A stretch of DNA of 56,223 nucleotides, taken from the NCBI RefSeq assembly GCF_965660005.1, contig NZ_CBFHYF010000010.1, forward strand, positions 1 through 56,223, given 5' to 3'. The first letter of the stretch is position 1. Every line of letters starts with the position of its first letter. Of the stretch, positions 8,728 to 17,039 are shown in pieces. The position numbers and the translations under genes are program-made. The notes under the pieces are model-generated. The model was not told the origin of the DNA. It ran no database searches and saw nothing but the letters and a program-made list of their open reading frames with translations. Source of the stretch: Porticoccus sp965660005. Lineage in GTDB: Bacteria > Pseudomonadota > Gammaproteobacteria > Pseudomonadales > Porticoccaceae.

Positions 8728-9306
8728 CTAAAGAACCCCCTGTTGATAGCGCAAGCCAACGTACAGCACAGCAACAGTACCTGCCGTAAAAAACATAAAA
8801 TAGAGTGTGGCTTCACTGCCAACAAAAGAGATCTGAATCAGCAAGGGCAGCATTATTACCACCACTCCGAGCAACGCAGCTTTGAGGTTATGGCTGAGCA
8901 GCACTGCATTGATAACAGCGATAGCCACCAACGCGGTCAAATAAAGCCATTGGTTCGCTTCCCTGAGATAAAACTGCACGAAACTGGCAAAGACCCAGAT
9001 CAGGCCTGTCATGACAGCCAGCACGATGGCCAGGTTATTGATGTCTTCCACCAGTTTTTGATTAATGCCAACCACTGTATAGGTCACCGACAATCTACGA
9101 ATGAGCAACCAGCCGGGCACAATCACACCAAGGCTATAGAGAACCCACAGCACCATTGGCCAATAGACAGAAAGCCCACCCCAGGTCAAAATCTGCATCA
9201 GGCAAAACCCTGATGTGACGACAAGAAAAAACGGCAGTCTCTCCAACAGCAACTTCGCCACTTCAAATCTGGCGATTTGCTTGGCCTCATCCGCAATAGT
9301 TTCCAT
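8728..9306 (-). CDS. N-terminal membrane-domain fragment of the disrupted c-di-GMP gene
   Basis: Frame of 192 codons. A cytoplasmic amphipathic start (ADEAKQIARFEVAKLLLERL) is followed by about six hydrophobic helices arranged in pairs and separated by a charged loop (GINQKLVEDINN). This resembles the membrane sensor halves of many GGDEF-EAL proteins, where a short 'LLxR' helix precedes six helices. It ends at the first amber codon. On its own it has no output domain and is best read as part of the pseudogene. Confidence 0.45.
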   Translation of the reverse strand: METIADEAKQIARFEVAKLLLERLPFFLVVTSGFCLMQILTWGGLSVYWPMVLWVLYSLGVIVPGWLLIRRLSVTYTVVGINQKLVEDINNLAIVLAVMTGLIWVFASFVQFYLREANQWLYLTALVAIAVINAVLLSHNLKAALLGVVVIMLPLLIQISFVGSEATLYFMFFTAGTVAVLYVGLRYQQGVL

Positions 9307-9487
9307 AAGAGTACCGCATTCTTATATTAATCCACATGATTTTAGGGAGTCTGCAACAGGGAAGGATCGCAGGTAGTAAAATTCACGACGAGAGGACAAA
9401 AAACGGGGCTGATAATACGAATTATGAGAACCCGTTCACATTTTTCAGGGAACCAAATAACAGATTGGCACTTCAATGCGCAGGCCC

Positions 9488-9937
9488 TCACAGGAAACCG
9501 GCGAAATCCATTGCCATGACAATGGCATCTTCCTGACCAGAATCGTTTTGATAGTAATTTCTTCGCAGACAGATCTCGACCAAACCCACGTCCTGATACA
9601 GTGCCAGTGCCGGTGCATTAGTGGCGCGAACTTCGAGAAATAATCGCTCAGCCTGAGCAGCCATTAAACCAATCATGTGGTTGAGCAATTGTCGACCGTA
9701 ACCTCGACCTTGGAAACCCCGCCCTACCGCAATATTCAGAATCTCTGCTTCACCGAGCACAATGGTATAAACGGCATAGCCCACCGGCTGGTCTTGCAGG
9801 GTCATGGTCAGGCACTGGTGTTTGTCGAGGCTCTCTCTGAACTGGGATTCACGCCAGGGATGGGGGGTTACCTGTTGCTCAATAGCCGAAATCAACGGCA
9901 GATCAACGGTCAGCATTTTGCGAATGACGGGTGTCAT
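9488..9937 (-). CDS. rimI: Ribosomal protein S18-alanine N-acetyltransferase RimI
   Basis: GNAT-family enzyme of 149 residues, which in E. coli acetylates the N-terminal Ala of ribosomal protein S18 using acetyl-CoA. Visible hallmarks are the acceptor-side PHPWRESQFRESL, the strand AEILNIAVG and the acetyl-CoA loop RGFQGRGYGRQLL (the Q/RxxGxG/A motif). The C-terminal ALALYQDVGLVEICLRRNYY is typical of RimI. Its ATG overlaps the stop of the upstream psi-subunit-like gene by four bases (ATGA). The holD-rimI order is the same as in E. coli and pseudomonads. Confidence 0.93.
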   Translation of the reverse strand: MTPVIRKMLTVDLPLISAIEQQVTPHPWRESQFRESLDKHQCLTMTLQDQPVGYAVYTIVLGEAEILNIAVGRGFQGRGYGRQLLNHMIGLMAAQAERLFLEVRATNAPALALYQDVGLVEICLRRNYYQNDSGQEDAIVMAMDFAGFL

Positions 9938-10623
9938 GACTGAAGGGTCATCACCCGTATGGCTCGCCAGGCGTCGCCTTTAAGTTCGGGCGCAGTCAAC
10001 ATCTCCTGCAGGCTGGGTGTAACAATAACTCTGGCGCCACCAGATAGTTCCTCCATCCGGCCGACAGATGCAGGGTAGGGAGTTCCCGAGGGCAACAACA
10101 GGTCGGCGGGCAATTCACCCATCAGCAGGATCCAGAGTACCCCCTGTTTTTTGACACGGGTTTCCACAAACACGGACAGCATCCCCTCGGCACCAGATTT
10201 ACCGGTTTGATCCGTCACCGAAGGTGGCCAGTCAAGTAGTTGAGGCGGCGGAAATACATCCCCGAGACGGCCCACTGCCCGCAGCATATTGGCGAGCAGG
10301 CCGGATTCCTCCTGTACGGGCAAACTGCCCGGTATCAGCCCATTGAGCACCAGCAGGTCATCGCCCGATTGCCAACAGGCCAGTCTGAAACGGGCAATCT
10401 GCTCTTCCTGTAAATCAGTCAACCCGTCTTCTTCATCCCGGGAAAGCCCGGAGCTCTGCTGCAGAGCAACAACCGCCTCTGACGGGGCAATAGTATTTGC
10501 CACTTCGGTTTCTTTGGGTTCCTGGTGAAAATCGAGCGCAATGGGCGCTGTATCCCTCGGGCGATACTGCACAACCCCCAGGGTACCCAGATACCAGTCA
10601 CGCAACTCCCGGGGCTCAGCCAT
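9934..10623 (-). CDS. holD: Probable DNA polymerase III psi subunit (HolD-like)
   Basis: About 229 residues with low overall similarity to anything I can name. The N-terminus (RELRDWYLGTLGVVQYRPRD) matches the chi-binding peptide of E. coli HolD (RRDWQLQQLGITQW) in spacing and key residues (DW, LG, Q(W/Y)). A Pro/Glu-rich linker follows, then an alpha/beta region (DDLLVLNGL, LLANMLRAVG, VLWILLMG). The position directly before rimI with a 4-base overlap supports the assignment, since pseudomonad psi was found as the gene next to rimI. Psi links the clamp loader to chi and SSB at the replication fork. The start lies 5 bases after leuA. Confidence 0.7.
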   Translation of the reverse strand: MAEPRELRDWYLGTLGVVQYRPRDTAPIALDFHQEPKETEVANTIAPSEAVVALQQSSGLSRDEEDGLTDLQEEQIARFRLACWQSGDDLLVLNGLIPGSLPVQEESGLLANMLRAVGRLGDVFPPPQLLDWPPSVTDQTGKSGAEGMLSVFVETRVKKQGVLWILLMGELPADLLLPSGTPYPASVGRMEELSGGARVIVTPSLQEMLTAPELKGDAWRAIRVMTLQS

Positions 10624-10628
10624 GAACG

Positions 10629-12176
10629 CTATACCCCGCCCAGCTGTGGGTGCAGACGATCGGGATTTTCCAGCAAACTCAGTGCATTCAGGTACGCCCT
10701 CGCGCTAGCCACCAGAATATCGGTATCAGCCCCCTGCCCATTGACGATACGCCCTCCTTTTTCCAGCCTTACCGTGACTTCACCCTGGGAATCGGTTCCT
10801 TCTGTAACCGCATTCACCAGATACAGTTTAAGTTCAGCCTCGCTGTTGATCAGTTTTTCAATCGCCTTGAACACCGCGTCTACCGGGCCATCGCCATCGG
10901 CAGACGTACGGTAATGTTCGCCTTTATAGGTCAGGCTCAATGCCGCGTGAGGCAACTGCCCCGTTTTGGTCGTTACCGCCAGATCGCCCAGAATCATGTG
11001 TTCAATGCCATCTTCCTTGACCCGTATTTCGGAAACCAGTGCCTGAAGATCTTCGTCATAGATCTCGCGCTTCTTGTCCGCCAGCTCCTTGAAACGCAGA
11101 AAGGCTTCATTCATCACGTCCTTGCTGTCGAACTGAATACCGAGCGTTTCCAGTCGGGAGGAAAACGCCGCTCGCCCGGACAACTTGCCCAGCACAATTT
11201 TGTTGGTACTCCAGCCCACATCCTGTGCTTTCATGATTTCATAGGTCTCACGGTACTTCAGTACACCGTCCTGATGAATACCGGACTCGTGTGCAAAGGC
11301 GTTGGCACCGACGATGGCCTTATTCGGCTGAACCGGAAAGCCGGTGATACTGGATACCAGACGTGACGTGGCAACAATCTGGGTAGTATCGATGTGGGTC
11401 TCCACCGGAAAAATATCCTTGCGGGTGCGCACCGCCATGACAATTTCTTCCAGTGCGGCATTGCCGGCACGCTCACCCAGACCATTAATGGTGCATTCGA
11501 TCTGCCTGGCACCCTGCATGACGGCGGCAAGTGAGTTGGCAACCGCCAGACCGAGGTCATTGTGACAGTGCACAGAAAAAATGGCCTTGTCTGCATTCGG
11601 CACTGCGGCAATCAGGCGGCCAATGGTATCGGCATATTCCGCAGGAAAACCGTAACCCACCGTATCGGGAAGGTTGATTGTGCGGGCACCGGCATTGATC
11701 ACCTGTTCGATGATACGGCACATGAAATCAAACTCGGAACGGCTGGCATCCTCCAGCGAAAACTCCACATCACCAACCTTGTTGCGGGCGAGCTTGACAG
11801 CCGACACTGCCTGCTCAACCACCTGATCGGGTGTCATCTGCAACTTGTACTTCATATGAATCGGAGACGTGGCAATAAAGGTATGAATGCGCGCCGAGCG
11901 GGCATTTTTTAACGCCTCTGCCGCTCGCTCAATGTCCAAATGGGTGGTGCGGGCCAAACTGCACACTGTCGAATCCCTGATGCTATCGGCGATGGATTTG
12001 ACGGCTTCAAAGTCCCCCTGACTAGATACCGCAAAACCCGCTTCAATAACGTCCACGCGCAGTTTCTCCAGTGCCTTGGCGACACGAAGTTTTTCCTCTT
12101 TGGTCATGGAGGCACCAGGACTTTGTTCGCCATCGCGCAAGGTCGTATCGAAAATCACCAACGGTTGTTTGTCCAT
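10629..12176 (-). CDS. leuA: 2-isopropylmalate synthase LeuA
   Basis: About 515 residues, the length of LeuA type 1. It condenses acetyl-CoA with 2-oxoisovalerate in the first committed step of leucine synthesis. The N-terminal DRE-TIM barrel starts with the signature FDTTLRDGEQSPGASM and carries the metal-binding SVHCHNDLGLAVANS (HxH). A LeuA dimer regulatory domain occupies about residues 380-510 (leucine feedback site). It is downstream of pssA and upstream of holD-rimI. GGAG lies ten bases before the ATG. No leucine-codon-rich leader peptide is visible in the upstream 300 bases, so attenuation of the enterobacterial type is not supported. Confidence 0.96.
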   Translation of the reverse strand: MDKQPLVIFDTTLRDGEQSPGASMTKEEKLRVAKALEKLRVDVIEAGFAVSSQGDFEAVKSIADSIRDSTVCSLARTTHLDIERAAEALKNARSARIHTFIATSPIHMKYKLQMTPDQVVEQAVSAVKLARNKVGDVEFSLEDASRSEFDFMCRIIEQVINAGARTINLPDTVGYGFPAEYADTIGRLIAAVPNADKAIFSVHCHNDLGLAVANSLAAVMQGARQIECTINGLGERAGNAALEEIVMAVRTRKDIFPVETHIDTTQIVATSRLVSSITGFPVQPNKAIVGANAFAHESGIHQDGVLKYRETYEIMKAQDVGWSTNKIVLGKLSGRAAFSSRLETLGIQFDSKDVMNEAFLRFKELADKKREIYDEDLQALVSEIRVKEDGIEHMILGDLAVTTKTGQLPHAALSLTYKGEHYRTSADGDGPVDAVFKAIEKLINSEAELKLYLVNAVTEGTDSQGEVTVRLEKGGRIVNGQGADTDILVASARAYLNALSLLENPDRLHPQLGGV

Positions 12177-12488
12177 GGCTTGCTGCTCCAGATCGGTCGC
12201 CCCCTTTCCCCGGGGCAGGACAAAATAATTACGCGAATTCTCTCCACGGAGGGAGGTATTTGCAAACAGGAATAAATAAAACTGGAAAAAGAATCGTCAC
12301 CCCTCAGGGCAGGACTGGCACAGACACAACATCACCGTGGTCCAAGATACCCCGCTGTAGCTGTGCTGTTCCTGTGTAATACGTTTTTATGGTCACATGC
12401 AGGCACGCTAAAACAGTGACTTTATTCAATCAGGTTTCCAGTTTTTTGCCAACCACTGCCCCACCCAGCGCCTCAACCAGATACCGTG
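12177..12488 (-). other. Gene-poor stretch between pssA and leuA
   Basis: About 312 bases without a recognised gene, apart from the 20-codon ORF listed separately. No run of leucine codons, T-box or clear rho-independent terminator is seen. A short CCCC/GGGG hairpin lies just before the leuA ribosome site. Confidence 0.5.
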
Positions 12489-12492
12489 TCAT
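12430..12492 (-). CDS. 20-codon ORF overlapping the pssA stop codon
   Basis: ATG at 12492 overlaps the pssA stop as ATGA and opens 20 codons (MTRYLVEALG then GAVVGKKLET) ending in TGA at 12430-12432. The four-base overlap is the usual layout of coupled genes. The peptide has no recognised family and is not rich in any amino acid, so a classical leader-peptide role is not indicated. It may be chance. Confidence 0.25.
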   Translation of the reverse strand: MTRYLVEALGGAVVGKKLET

Positions 12493-13295
12493 GCCCGCTT
12501 TCTTTTGTGCCATAACCATTCGAGAGGCGCAGACAGGGAATACGCCAAAGCAAGCAGGAACAGGATACGGGGTGGATCAATCAGAATTATCACCAGCGCC
12601 ATGGCAATGCCAAAAATCACCATAAAAGGTACCTTGCCCTTCAGATCCAGGCCCTTGAGGCTACGATAACGGAGATTGGATACCATCAACAAGCCCGCGA
12701 CTGCTGTCACCAGCGCCGCCAAAAGTGCCAGCTCGGTGGAGGGTTCAGCATCAAAGCCGCTCCACACCATGGCCGCCACCAGAGCCGCCCCGGTCGGACT
12801 GGCAATACCGATGAAATAACGTTTGTCCACCAGATCGACCTGAATATTGAAACGCGCCAGTCGAAAAGCGGCACAGGAGGCATAAATAAAGGCGGCTGCC
12901 CAACCAATCCTGCCCACCTCATTGAGCATCCAGCTAAACACCACAATCGCAGGGGCTACACCAAATGACACCATATCGGACAGACTGTCATACTGAACAC
13001 CGAATTCGCTGGAGGTATTGGTCATTCGGGCAATAAGTCCATCGAGGCCATCAAAAATCATGGCCACAAAAATGGCAATGGCGGCCGCCTGGAACTTGCC
13101 ATCCATACCCGCCAAAATTGCGTAAAAACCGCTGAACAGCGCTCCGGTGGTAAACAGGTTCGGCAGCAGGTAAATCCCTTTATGGCGAAGGGACTCAGAG
13201 CTGTGATGACCATAAGGCTCATGGCTGTCGAGCGGCGCATCCTGTTTAGCATCAACACTCCCGGTAACCGCTTGCTGTTTTTCATTGTCCGTCAT
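12489..13295 (-). CDS. pssA: CDP-diacylglycerol-serine O-phosphatidyltransferase PssA
   Basis: Integral membrane enzyme of 268 residues that makes phosphatidylserine from CDP-diacylglycerol and serine, the first step to phosphatidylethanolamine. The CDP-alcohol phosphatidyltransferase signature DGxxAR-type is visible as FDGLDGLIARMTNTSSEFG, followed by YDSLSDMVSFGVAPA, giving the DGx2ARx8Gx3Dx3D metal site. There are about seven to eight hydrophobic helices and a hydrophilic N-terminal extension of about 40 residues (TDNEKQQAVTGSVDAKQD). This is the type-II (Bacillus-like) family, not the peripheral E. coli enzyme. It follows ilvC after an intrinsic terminator and precedes leuA. Confidence 0.94.
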   Translation of the reverse strand: MTDNEKQQAVTGSVDAKQDAPLDSHEPYGHHSSESLRHKGIYLLPNLFTTGALFSGFYAILAGMDGKFQAAAIAIFVAMIFDGLDGLIARMTNTSSEFGVQYDSLSDMVSFGVAPAIVVFSWMLNEVGRIGWAAAFIYASCAAFRLARFNIQVDLVDKRYFIGIASPTGAALVAAMVWSGFDAEPSTELALLAALVTAVAGLLMVSNLRYRSLKGLDLKGKVPFMVIFGIAMALVIILIDPPRILFLLALAYSLSAPLEWLWHKRKRA

Positions 13296-13382
13296 CTTAT
13301 CGCCTCGGCATTGTCTGTCAGTGGTATATGGTGTGTTGTTTTCGCAGAAAAAACCATCTTATTAAAAATTGGCGGCTGCAAC

Positions 13383-13409
13383 AAAAAAACCGCGCCAGGG
13401 CGCGGTTTT
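13383..13409 (-). terminator. Rho-independent terminator after ilvC
   Basis: On the minus strand the stem AAAACCGCGCC / GGCGCGGTTTT, with a very short loop, is followed by a T run (the A tract at 13383-13389). It separates ilvIHC from pssA-leuA. Confidence 0.85.
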
Positions 13410-13428
13410 CACGGATGAAACAGGCCCG

Positions 13429-14445
13429 CTAGTTTTTCTCTTTATCCACCAGCTTGTTGGCGGCAATCCAGGGCATCATCGCACGCAGACCGGCGCCAAC
13501 CTGCTCAATCTGATGGGCGGCATTATTGCGGCGGTAAGCCGTCATGGAAGGATAATTGGTAGCGCCTTCCGCAACGAACATCTTGGCGTATTCACCATTC
13601 TGAATACGTTTCAGGGCATTGCGCATGGCCGCTCGGGACTGCTCATTGATAATTTCCGGGCCGGTCACGTATTCACCGTATTCGGCGTTGTTGGAAATGG
13701 AGTAGTTCATGTTGGCAATGCCGCCCTCGTACATGAGATCGACAATCAGCTTCAGCTCATGCAGGCATTCGAAATACGCCATCTCAGGCTCGTACCCGGC
13801 TTCCACCAGTGTTTCAAAGCCCGCCTTGACCAGTTCGACGCAACCGCCACAGAGAACGGCCTGCTCACCGAACAGGTCCGTTTCGGTTTCATCCTTGAAG
13901 GTTGTTTCAATAATCCCGGTGCGTCCACCACCGACACCACAGGCATAGGACAGCGCGACGGATTTCGCCTTGCCGGACGCATCCTGGAAAATCGCCACCA
14001 GATCGGGGATGCCACCACCCTTGGTGAACTCGTTGCGCACGGTGTGGCCAGGGGCCTTTGGCGCAATCATAATCACATCCAGGTCACTGCGTGGGACTAC
14101 CTGATTGTAGTGAATGGCGAATCCGTGGGCGAAGGCCAGCGTGCTGCCTTTTTTCAAATTGGGTTCGACTTCATTCTTGTAAAGCTGGGACTGGAACTCG
14201 TCGGGGGTGAGGATCATCACCAGATCCGCGGCTGCAACGGCATCGGGAACACTTTTGACAGCCAGACCGGCTTTTTCCGCCTTCGCTGCGGTCGGTGAAC
14301 CGGGACGCAGACCCACCGTCACATCCACTCCGGAATCTTTCAGGTTCAGCGCATGAGCGTGCCCCTGGGAGCCATAACCGATCACGGCCACTTTCATGCC
14401 TTGAATGATGGATAGATCACAGTCTTTATCGTAATAAACTTGCAT
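13429..14445 (-). CDS. ilvC: Ketol-acid reductoisomerase IlvC (class I)
   Basis: About 338 residues, the class I length. It uses NADPH and Mg2+ to isomerise and reduce acetolactate or acetohydroxybutyrate in valine/isoleucine synthesis. The N-terminal Rossmann fold carries GYGSQGHAHALNLKDSG. The C-terminal knotted helical domain carries the metal ligands in DLFGEQAVLCGG and ECLHELKLIVDLMYEGG. The ATG at 14445 (MQVYYDKDCD) with AGGTG upstream is chosen over a 13-codon longer ATG at 14484. It follows ilvH by about 87 bases, and a terminator follows it. Confidence 0.97.
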   Translation of the reverse strand: MQVYYDKDCDLSIIQGMKVAVIGYGSQGHAHALNLKDSGVDVTVGLRPGSPTAAKAEKAGLAVKSVPDAVAAADLVMILTPDEFQSQLYKNEVEPNLKKGSTLAFAHGFAIHYNQVVPRSDLDVIMIAPKAPGHTVRNEFTKGGGIPDLVAIFQDASGKAKSVALSYACGVGGGRTGIIETTFKDETETDLFGEQAVLCGGCVELVKAGFETLVEAGYEPEMAYFECLHELKLIVDLMYEGGIANMNYSISNNAEYGEYVTGPEIINEQSRAAMRNALKRIQNGEYAKMFVAEGATNYPSMTAYRRNNAAHQIEQVGAGLRAMMPWIAANKLVDKEKN

Positions 14446-14532
14446 TTTTTCACCTGTCTTATTAATTAATCTGAAACGGTACACAATCCACGGCGGTTGT
14501 TTTTAGCCGCCCTGCATCCTGTATGGAAAGGG

Positions 14533-15024
14533 TTAAAGTCGCAGTGCTTTCTCCCCGCGGGACAACCCGGAAACGCCGGAACGAACAACCTCGAGTATCT
14601 CGGCACCGGCAATCGCTTGAATGAAGGCGTCGAGTTTATCACTGTTGCCAACAATCTGTACGGTATAAGCATTGGTGCTGACGTCGATAATCTGGCCGCG
14701 GAAAATATCTACACAACGCTTGATCTCGGCGCGATGCGGGCCGGAAGCCTTCACCTTGAGCAGCATCAACTCGCGCTCGATGTGTGGCCCTTCAGTGAGA
14801 TCAACCACCTTGACCACATCAATCAACTTGTGGAGATGCTTGGTAATCTGCTCAATCACCTGATCGTTGCCGTGGGTGGTCAGCGTCAGACGCGACAATG
14901 TCTGATCGTCGGTGGGGGCCACCGTCAGGGTATCAATGTTATAACCGCGCTGGGAAAACAGGCCCACCACACGCGACAGCGCACCCGGTTCATTTTCCAT
15001 CAAAACTGAAATTATGCGTCTCAT
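14533..15024 (-). CDS. ilvH: Acetolactate synthase small (regulatory) subunit IlvH
   Basis: About 163 residues. The N-terminal ACT domain (RRIISVLMENEPGALSRVVG, RGYNIDTLTVAPTDD) binds valine for feedback inhibition, and the C-terminal domain (IFRGQIIDVSTNAYTVQIVG) supports activation of the large subunit. The ATG at 15024 overlaps the last base of the ilvI TGA stop, so the two subunits are made by coupled translation. An upstream in-frame ATG at 15051 would lie inside ilvI and add nine unlikely residues. Confidence 0.96.
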   Translation of the reverse strand: MRRIISVLMENEPGALSRVVGLFSQRGYNIDTLTVAPTDDQTLSRLTLTTHGNDQVIEQITKHLHKLIDVVKVVDLTEGPHIERELMLLKVKASGPHRAEIKRCVDIFRGQIIDVSTNAYTVQIVGNSDKLDAFIQAIAGAEILEVVRSGVSGLSRGEKALRL

Positions 15025-16763
15025 CAGGTGCGCTCCGTCTTGCTCAGCCACATATCACGCATGGAACCGTTCGGTGCCACCAGCATGGGGTACACATGTT
15101 CAGAACGGTCGACGTAGATATCCATAAACACCACACGGTCTTTAAGGCTGAAACACTCATCCATCTTCTGATCCAGTTCATCGAAGTTCGTCACCTTGAT
15201 ACCCACATGGCCGTAGGCCTCCGCCAATTTAATGAAATCCGGCAGAGAATCTTCGTAGAGGCTGGAAGAGTAACGACTGCTGTACTGCATATCCTGCCAT
15301 TGGCGCACCATACCCAGCGCCTGGTTGTTCAGGTTGATAATCTTGATCGGCAGACCGTACTGGGTACAGGTCGACAGCTCCTGAATACACATCTGGATAC
15401 TGCCTTCTCCGGTGACACAGGCCACCATGGCGTCGGGATGAGCCAACTGCACGCCCATGGCTGCGGGCAGCCCGAAACCCATGGTGCCGAGACCACCGGA
15501 GTTGATCCAGCGGCGCGGCTGGTCGAACAGGTAATACTGGGCGGCAAACATCTGGTGCTGTCCTACATCCGACGTGACGAAAGCGTCACCCCCGGTTGCC
15601 CGATACAACGACTTGATAACATCCTGTGGCTTGATGGTAGTGCCGCCACTGGCCTCATAGCGGGACCGGGTATAAATACCATGACGGTCGCGCCACTCAT
15701 CAATCTGCTTCCACCAGTCCGCCATCGCTTTTTCATCAAGTCGCTTGCCGCTATCCTGGAACTGCTCCAGCATCTCCTGCAATACCACATCGCAGGCACC
15801 GACAATCGGAATGTCCGCCTTGATGGTTTTTGCGATGGACGTGGGATCCACGTCGATATGAATAATGGTTGCCGAGGGACAAAATTTGCCGGTTGTATTG
15901 GTTACCCGGTCATCAAAGCGGGCCCCGACGGCCAGAATCACATCGGCGTGATGCATTGCCGTATTGGCTTCAAACGTGCCATGCATACCGAGCATGCCGA
16001 CAAACTGTGGATCCGAGCCCGGGAAAGCGCCCAGGCCCATCAGGGTATTGGTGACCGGCGCATTGATCAGACGGGCCAACTCCGTCAACTGGGATGAAGC
16101 CTCGCCCAGAATCACGCCGCCACCGCTGTAGATAACCGGACGCCTGGCCCCCAGCAATGTTTTAATGGCCCGCTTGATCTGGCCGGAATGCCCCTTGCTG
16201 GTAGGCTGATAAGAACGGATTTTGACTTTTTCGGGATACTCATAGGGCACCCGGTGATTGGGATCAGTCACATCTTTTGGAATATCGACAACCACAGGAC
16301 CCGGCCGGCCCGACCCCGCAATAAAGAAGGCCTTGGCAATGATACCGGCGATCTCGCTGGCATCCTTGACCAAAAAACTGTGCTTTACGATGGGGCGTGA
16401 AATCCCCACCATATCGGTTTCCTGAAAGGCGTCTTCACCGATTTTCTCTCTCGGCACCTGACCGGAAATGACCACCAGAGGAATGGAATCCATGTAGGCA
16501 GTGGCAATACCGGTAATGGCATTGGTAGCACCCGGACCGGATGTCACCAGCACAGCTCCCACCTCCCCGGTAGAACGGGAGTGACCGTCCGCCGCATGGA
16601 CAGCCGCCTGCTCATGGCGAACCAGGATATGCTGGACATCCGTTTGCTGGAACAGGGCATCGTAAATATGGAGCGCAGCGCCACCGGGATAGCCCCAGAT
16701 GTATTTAACGCCGGCATCTTTCAGTGCGCGGATGACTATTTCACCGCCAGACAGTAATTCCAC
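15024..16763 (-). CDS. ilvI: Acetolactate synthase large (catalytic) subunit IlvI
   Basis: About 579 residues. Thiamin diphosphate enzyme that condenses pyruvate with pyruvate or 2-oxobutyrate. The catalytic Glu lies in ILVRHEQAAVHAADG. The central domain is FAD-binding-like, and the ThDP motif GDG...N appears as GEGSIQMCIQELSTCTQ...NLNNQALG. The GTG at 16763 (VELLSGGEIVIRAL) with GAGG upstream fits the N-terminus of E. coli IlvI; the frame is open to 16826. First gene of ilvI-ilvH-ilvC. Confidence 0.96.
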   Translation of the reverse strand: MELLSGGEIVIRALKDAGVKYIWGYPGGAALHIYDALFQQTDVQHILVRHEQAAVHAADGHSRSTGEVGAVLVTSGPGATNAITGIATAYMDSIPLVVISGQVPREKIGEDAFQETDMVGISRPIVKHSFLVKDASEIAGIIAKAFFIAGSGRPGPVVVDIPKDVTDPNHRVPYEYPEKVKIRSYQPTSKGHSGQIKRAIKTLLGARRPVIYSGGGVILGEASSQLTELARLINAPVTNTLMGLGAFPGSDPQFVGMLGMHGTFEANTAMHHADVILAVGARFDDRVTNTTGKFCPSATIIHIDVDPTSIAKTIKADIPIVGACDVVLQEMLEQFQDSGKRLDEKAMADWWKQIDEWRDRHGIYTRSRYEASGGTTIKPQDVIKSLYRATGGDAFVTSDVGQHQMFAAQYYLFDQPRRWINSGGLGTMGFGLPAAMGVQLAHPDAMVACVTGEGSIQMCIQELSTCTQYGLPIKIINLNNQALGMVRQWQDMQYSSRYSSSLYEDSLPDFIKLAEAYGHVGIKVTNFDELDQKMDECFSLKDRVVFMDIYVDRSEHVYPMLVAPNGSMRDMWLSKTERT

Positions 16764-16959
16764 TGTGCAAATCCTCAAAATCAAACAGCCATAAAGTCGG
16801 TTCCTCCGCCGGGGCGAAATAAACACAACGCTATGACATCACAGATTTGCAAGTGCAATTACGCTACCGACGACAAGGTCGTGATACTCGGTGCGTCAGG
16901 TCCGTGGATAAACAAACCTGTCTGGACGCCCGGCGAACGCTGCTTACGCTCACATGGCA

Positions 16960-16995
16960 AATTGGCAAGGAACCAATTAGCGGACAATTGGCAAG
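16960..16995. repeat. Operator-like direct and inverted repeats upstream of ilvI
   Basis: AATTGGCAAG occurs at 16960-16969 and again at 16986-16995. Between them lies CCAATT (16973-16978), which makes an inverted pair with the second AATTGG. The spacing (26 bases between direct copies, about 2.5 helical turns) and the position upstream of the ilvI promoter suggest a regulator site; no regulator is named. Confidence 0.4.
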
Positions 16996-17010
16996 TCCAC
17001 AGAGTCATCC

Positions 17011-17039
17011 ACTTTATTTTCTCCGCTTCAACCAGTCAA
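17011..17039 (-). promoter_or_regulatory. Candidate sigma-70 promoter for ilvI
   Basis: On the minus strand TTGACT (17039-17034) and TAAAGT (17016-17011) are separated by 17 bases. The -35 is strong and the -10 moderate. It would give a leader of about 240 bases before ilvI. Confidence 0.4.

Larger units (their letters stand above)
6965..9306 (-). pseudogene. Membrane-PAS-GGDEF-EAL c-di-GMP regulator, disrupted by two TAG codons and one frameshift
   Basis: One ancestral gene is recognisable across the whole interval. From 9306 it encodes about six membrane helices, then a linker, a PAS domain (WDRQQCITGWNLSAERLFGYP..., then DFLVPPGSLESF and EWHNTPLTKDGKLIGIASF), then GGDEF and EAL domains. 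Three lesions are visible. A TAG at 8728-8730 follows GLRYQQGVL, and the same frame continues sensibly beyond it. A one-base loss in a G run near 8539-8541 breaks the PAS domain: restoring one G reads VFGAQGDFLVPP. A TAG at 8285-8287 sits where related proteins have His or Tyr in the linker QAT(H/Y)DNLT. Three lesions in about 450 bases argue for real decay rather than a single sequencing error. Confidence 0.85.

Noticed and set aside
8135..8825. Several alternative-frame ORFs around the PAS region of the c-di-GMP gene
   Set aside because: They arise because the true frame is broken; their translations have no domain character, while the repaired frame gives a normal PAS domain.
12177..12488. 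Possible leucine attenuator or T-box before leuA
   Set aside because: No Leu-codon-rich peptide and no convincing terminator/antiterminator pair is visible.
13369..14298. 309-codon + strand ORF opposite ilvC
   Set aside because: Lies wholly over ilvC and its terminator; no ribosome site or family.
14898..16097. 399-codon + strand ORF opposite ilvI/ilvH
   Set aside because: Shadow of ilvI; His/Gln-rich reverse-strand sequence without domain features.
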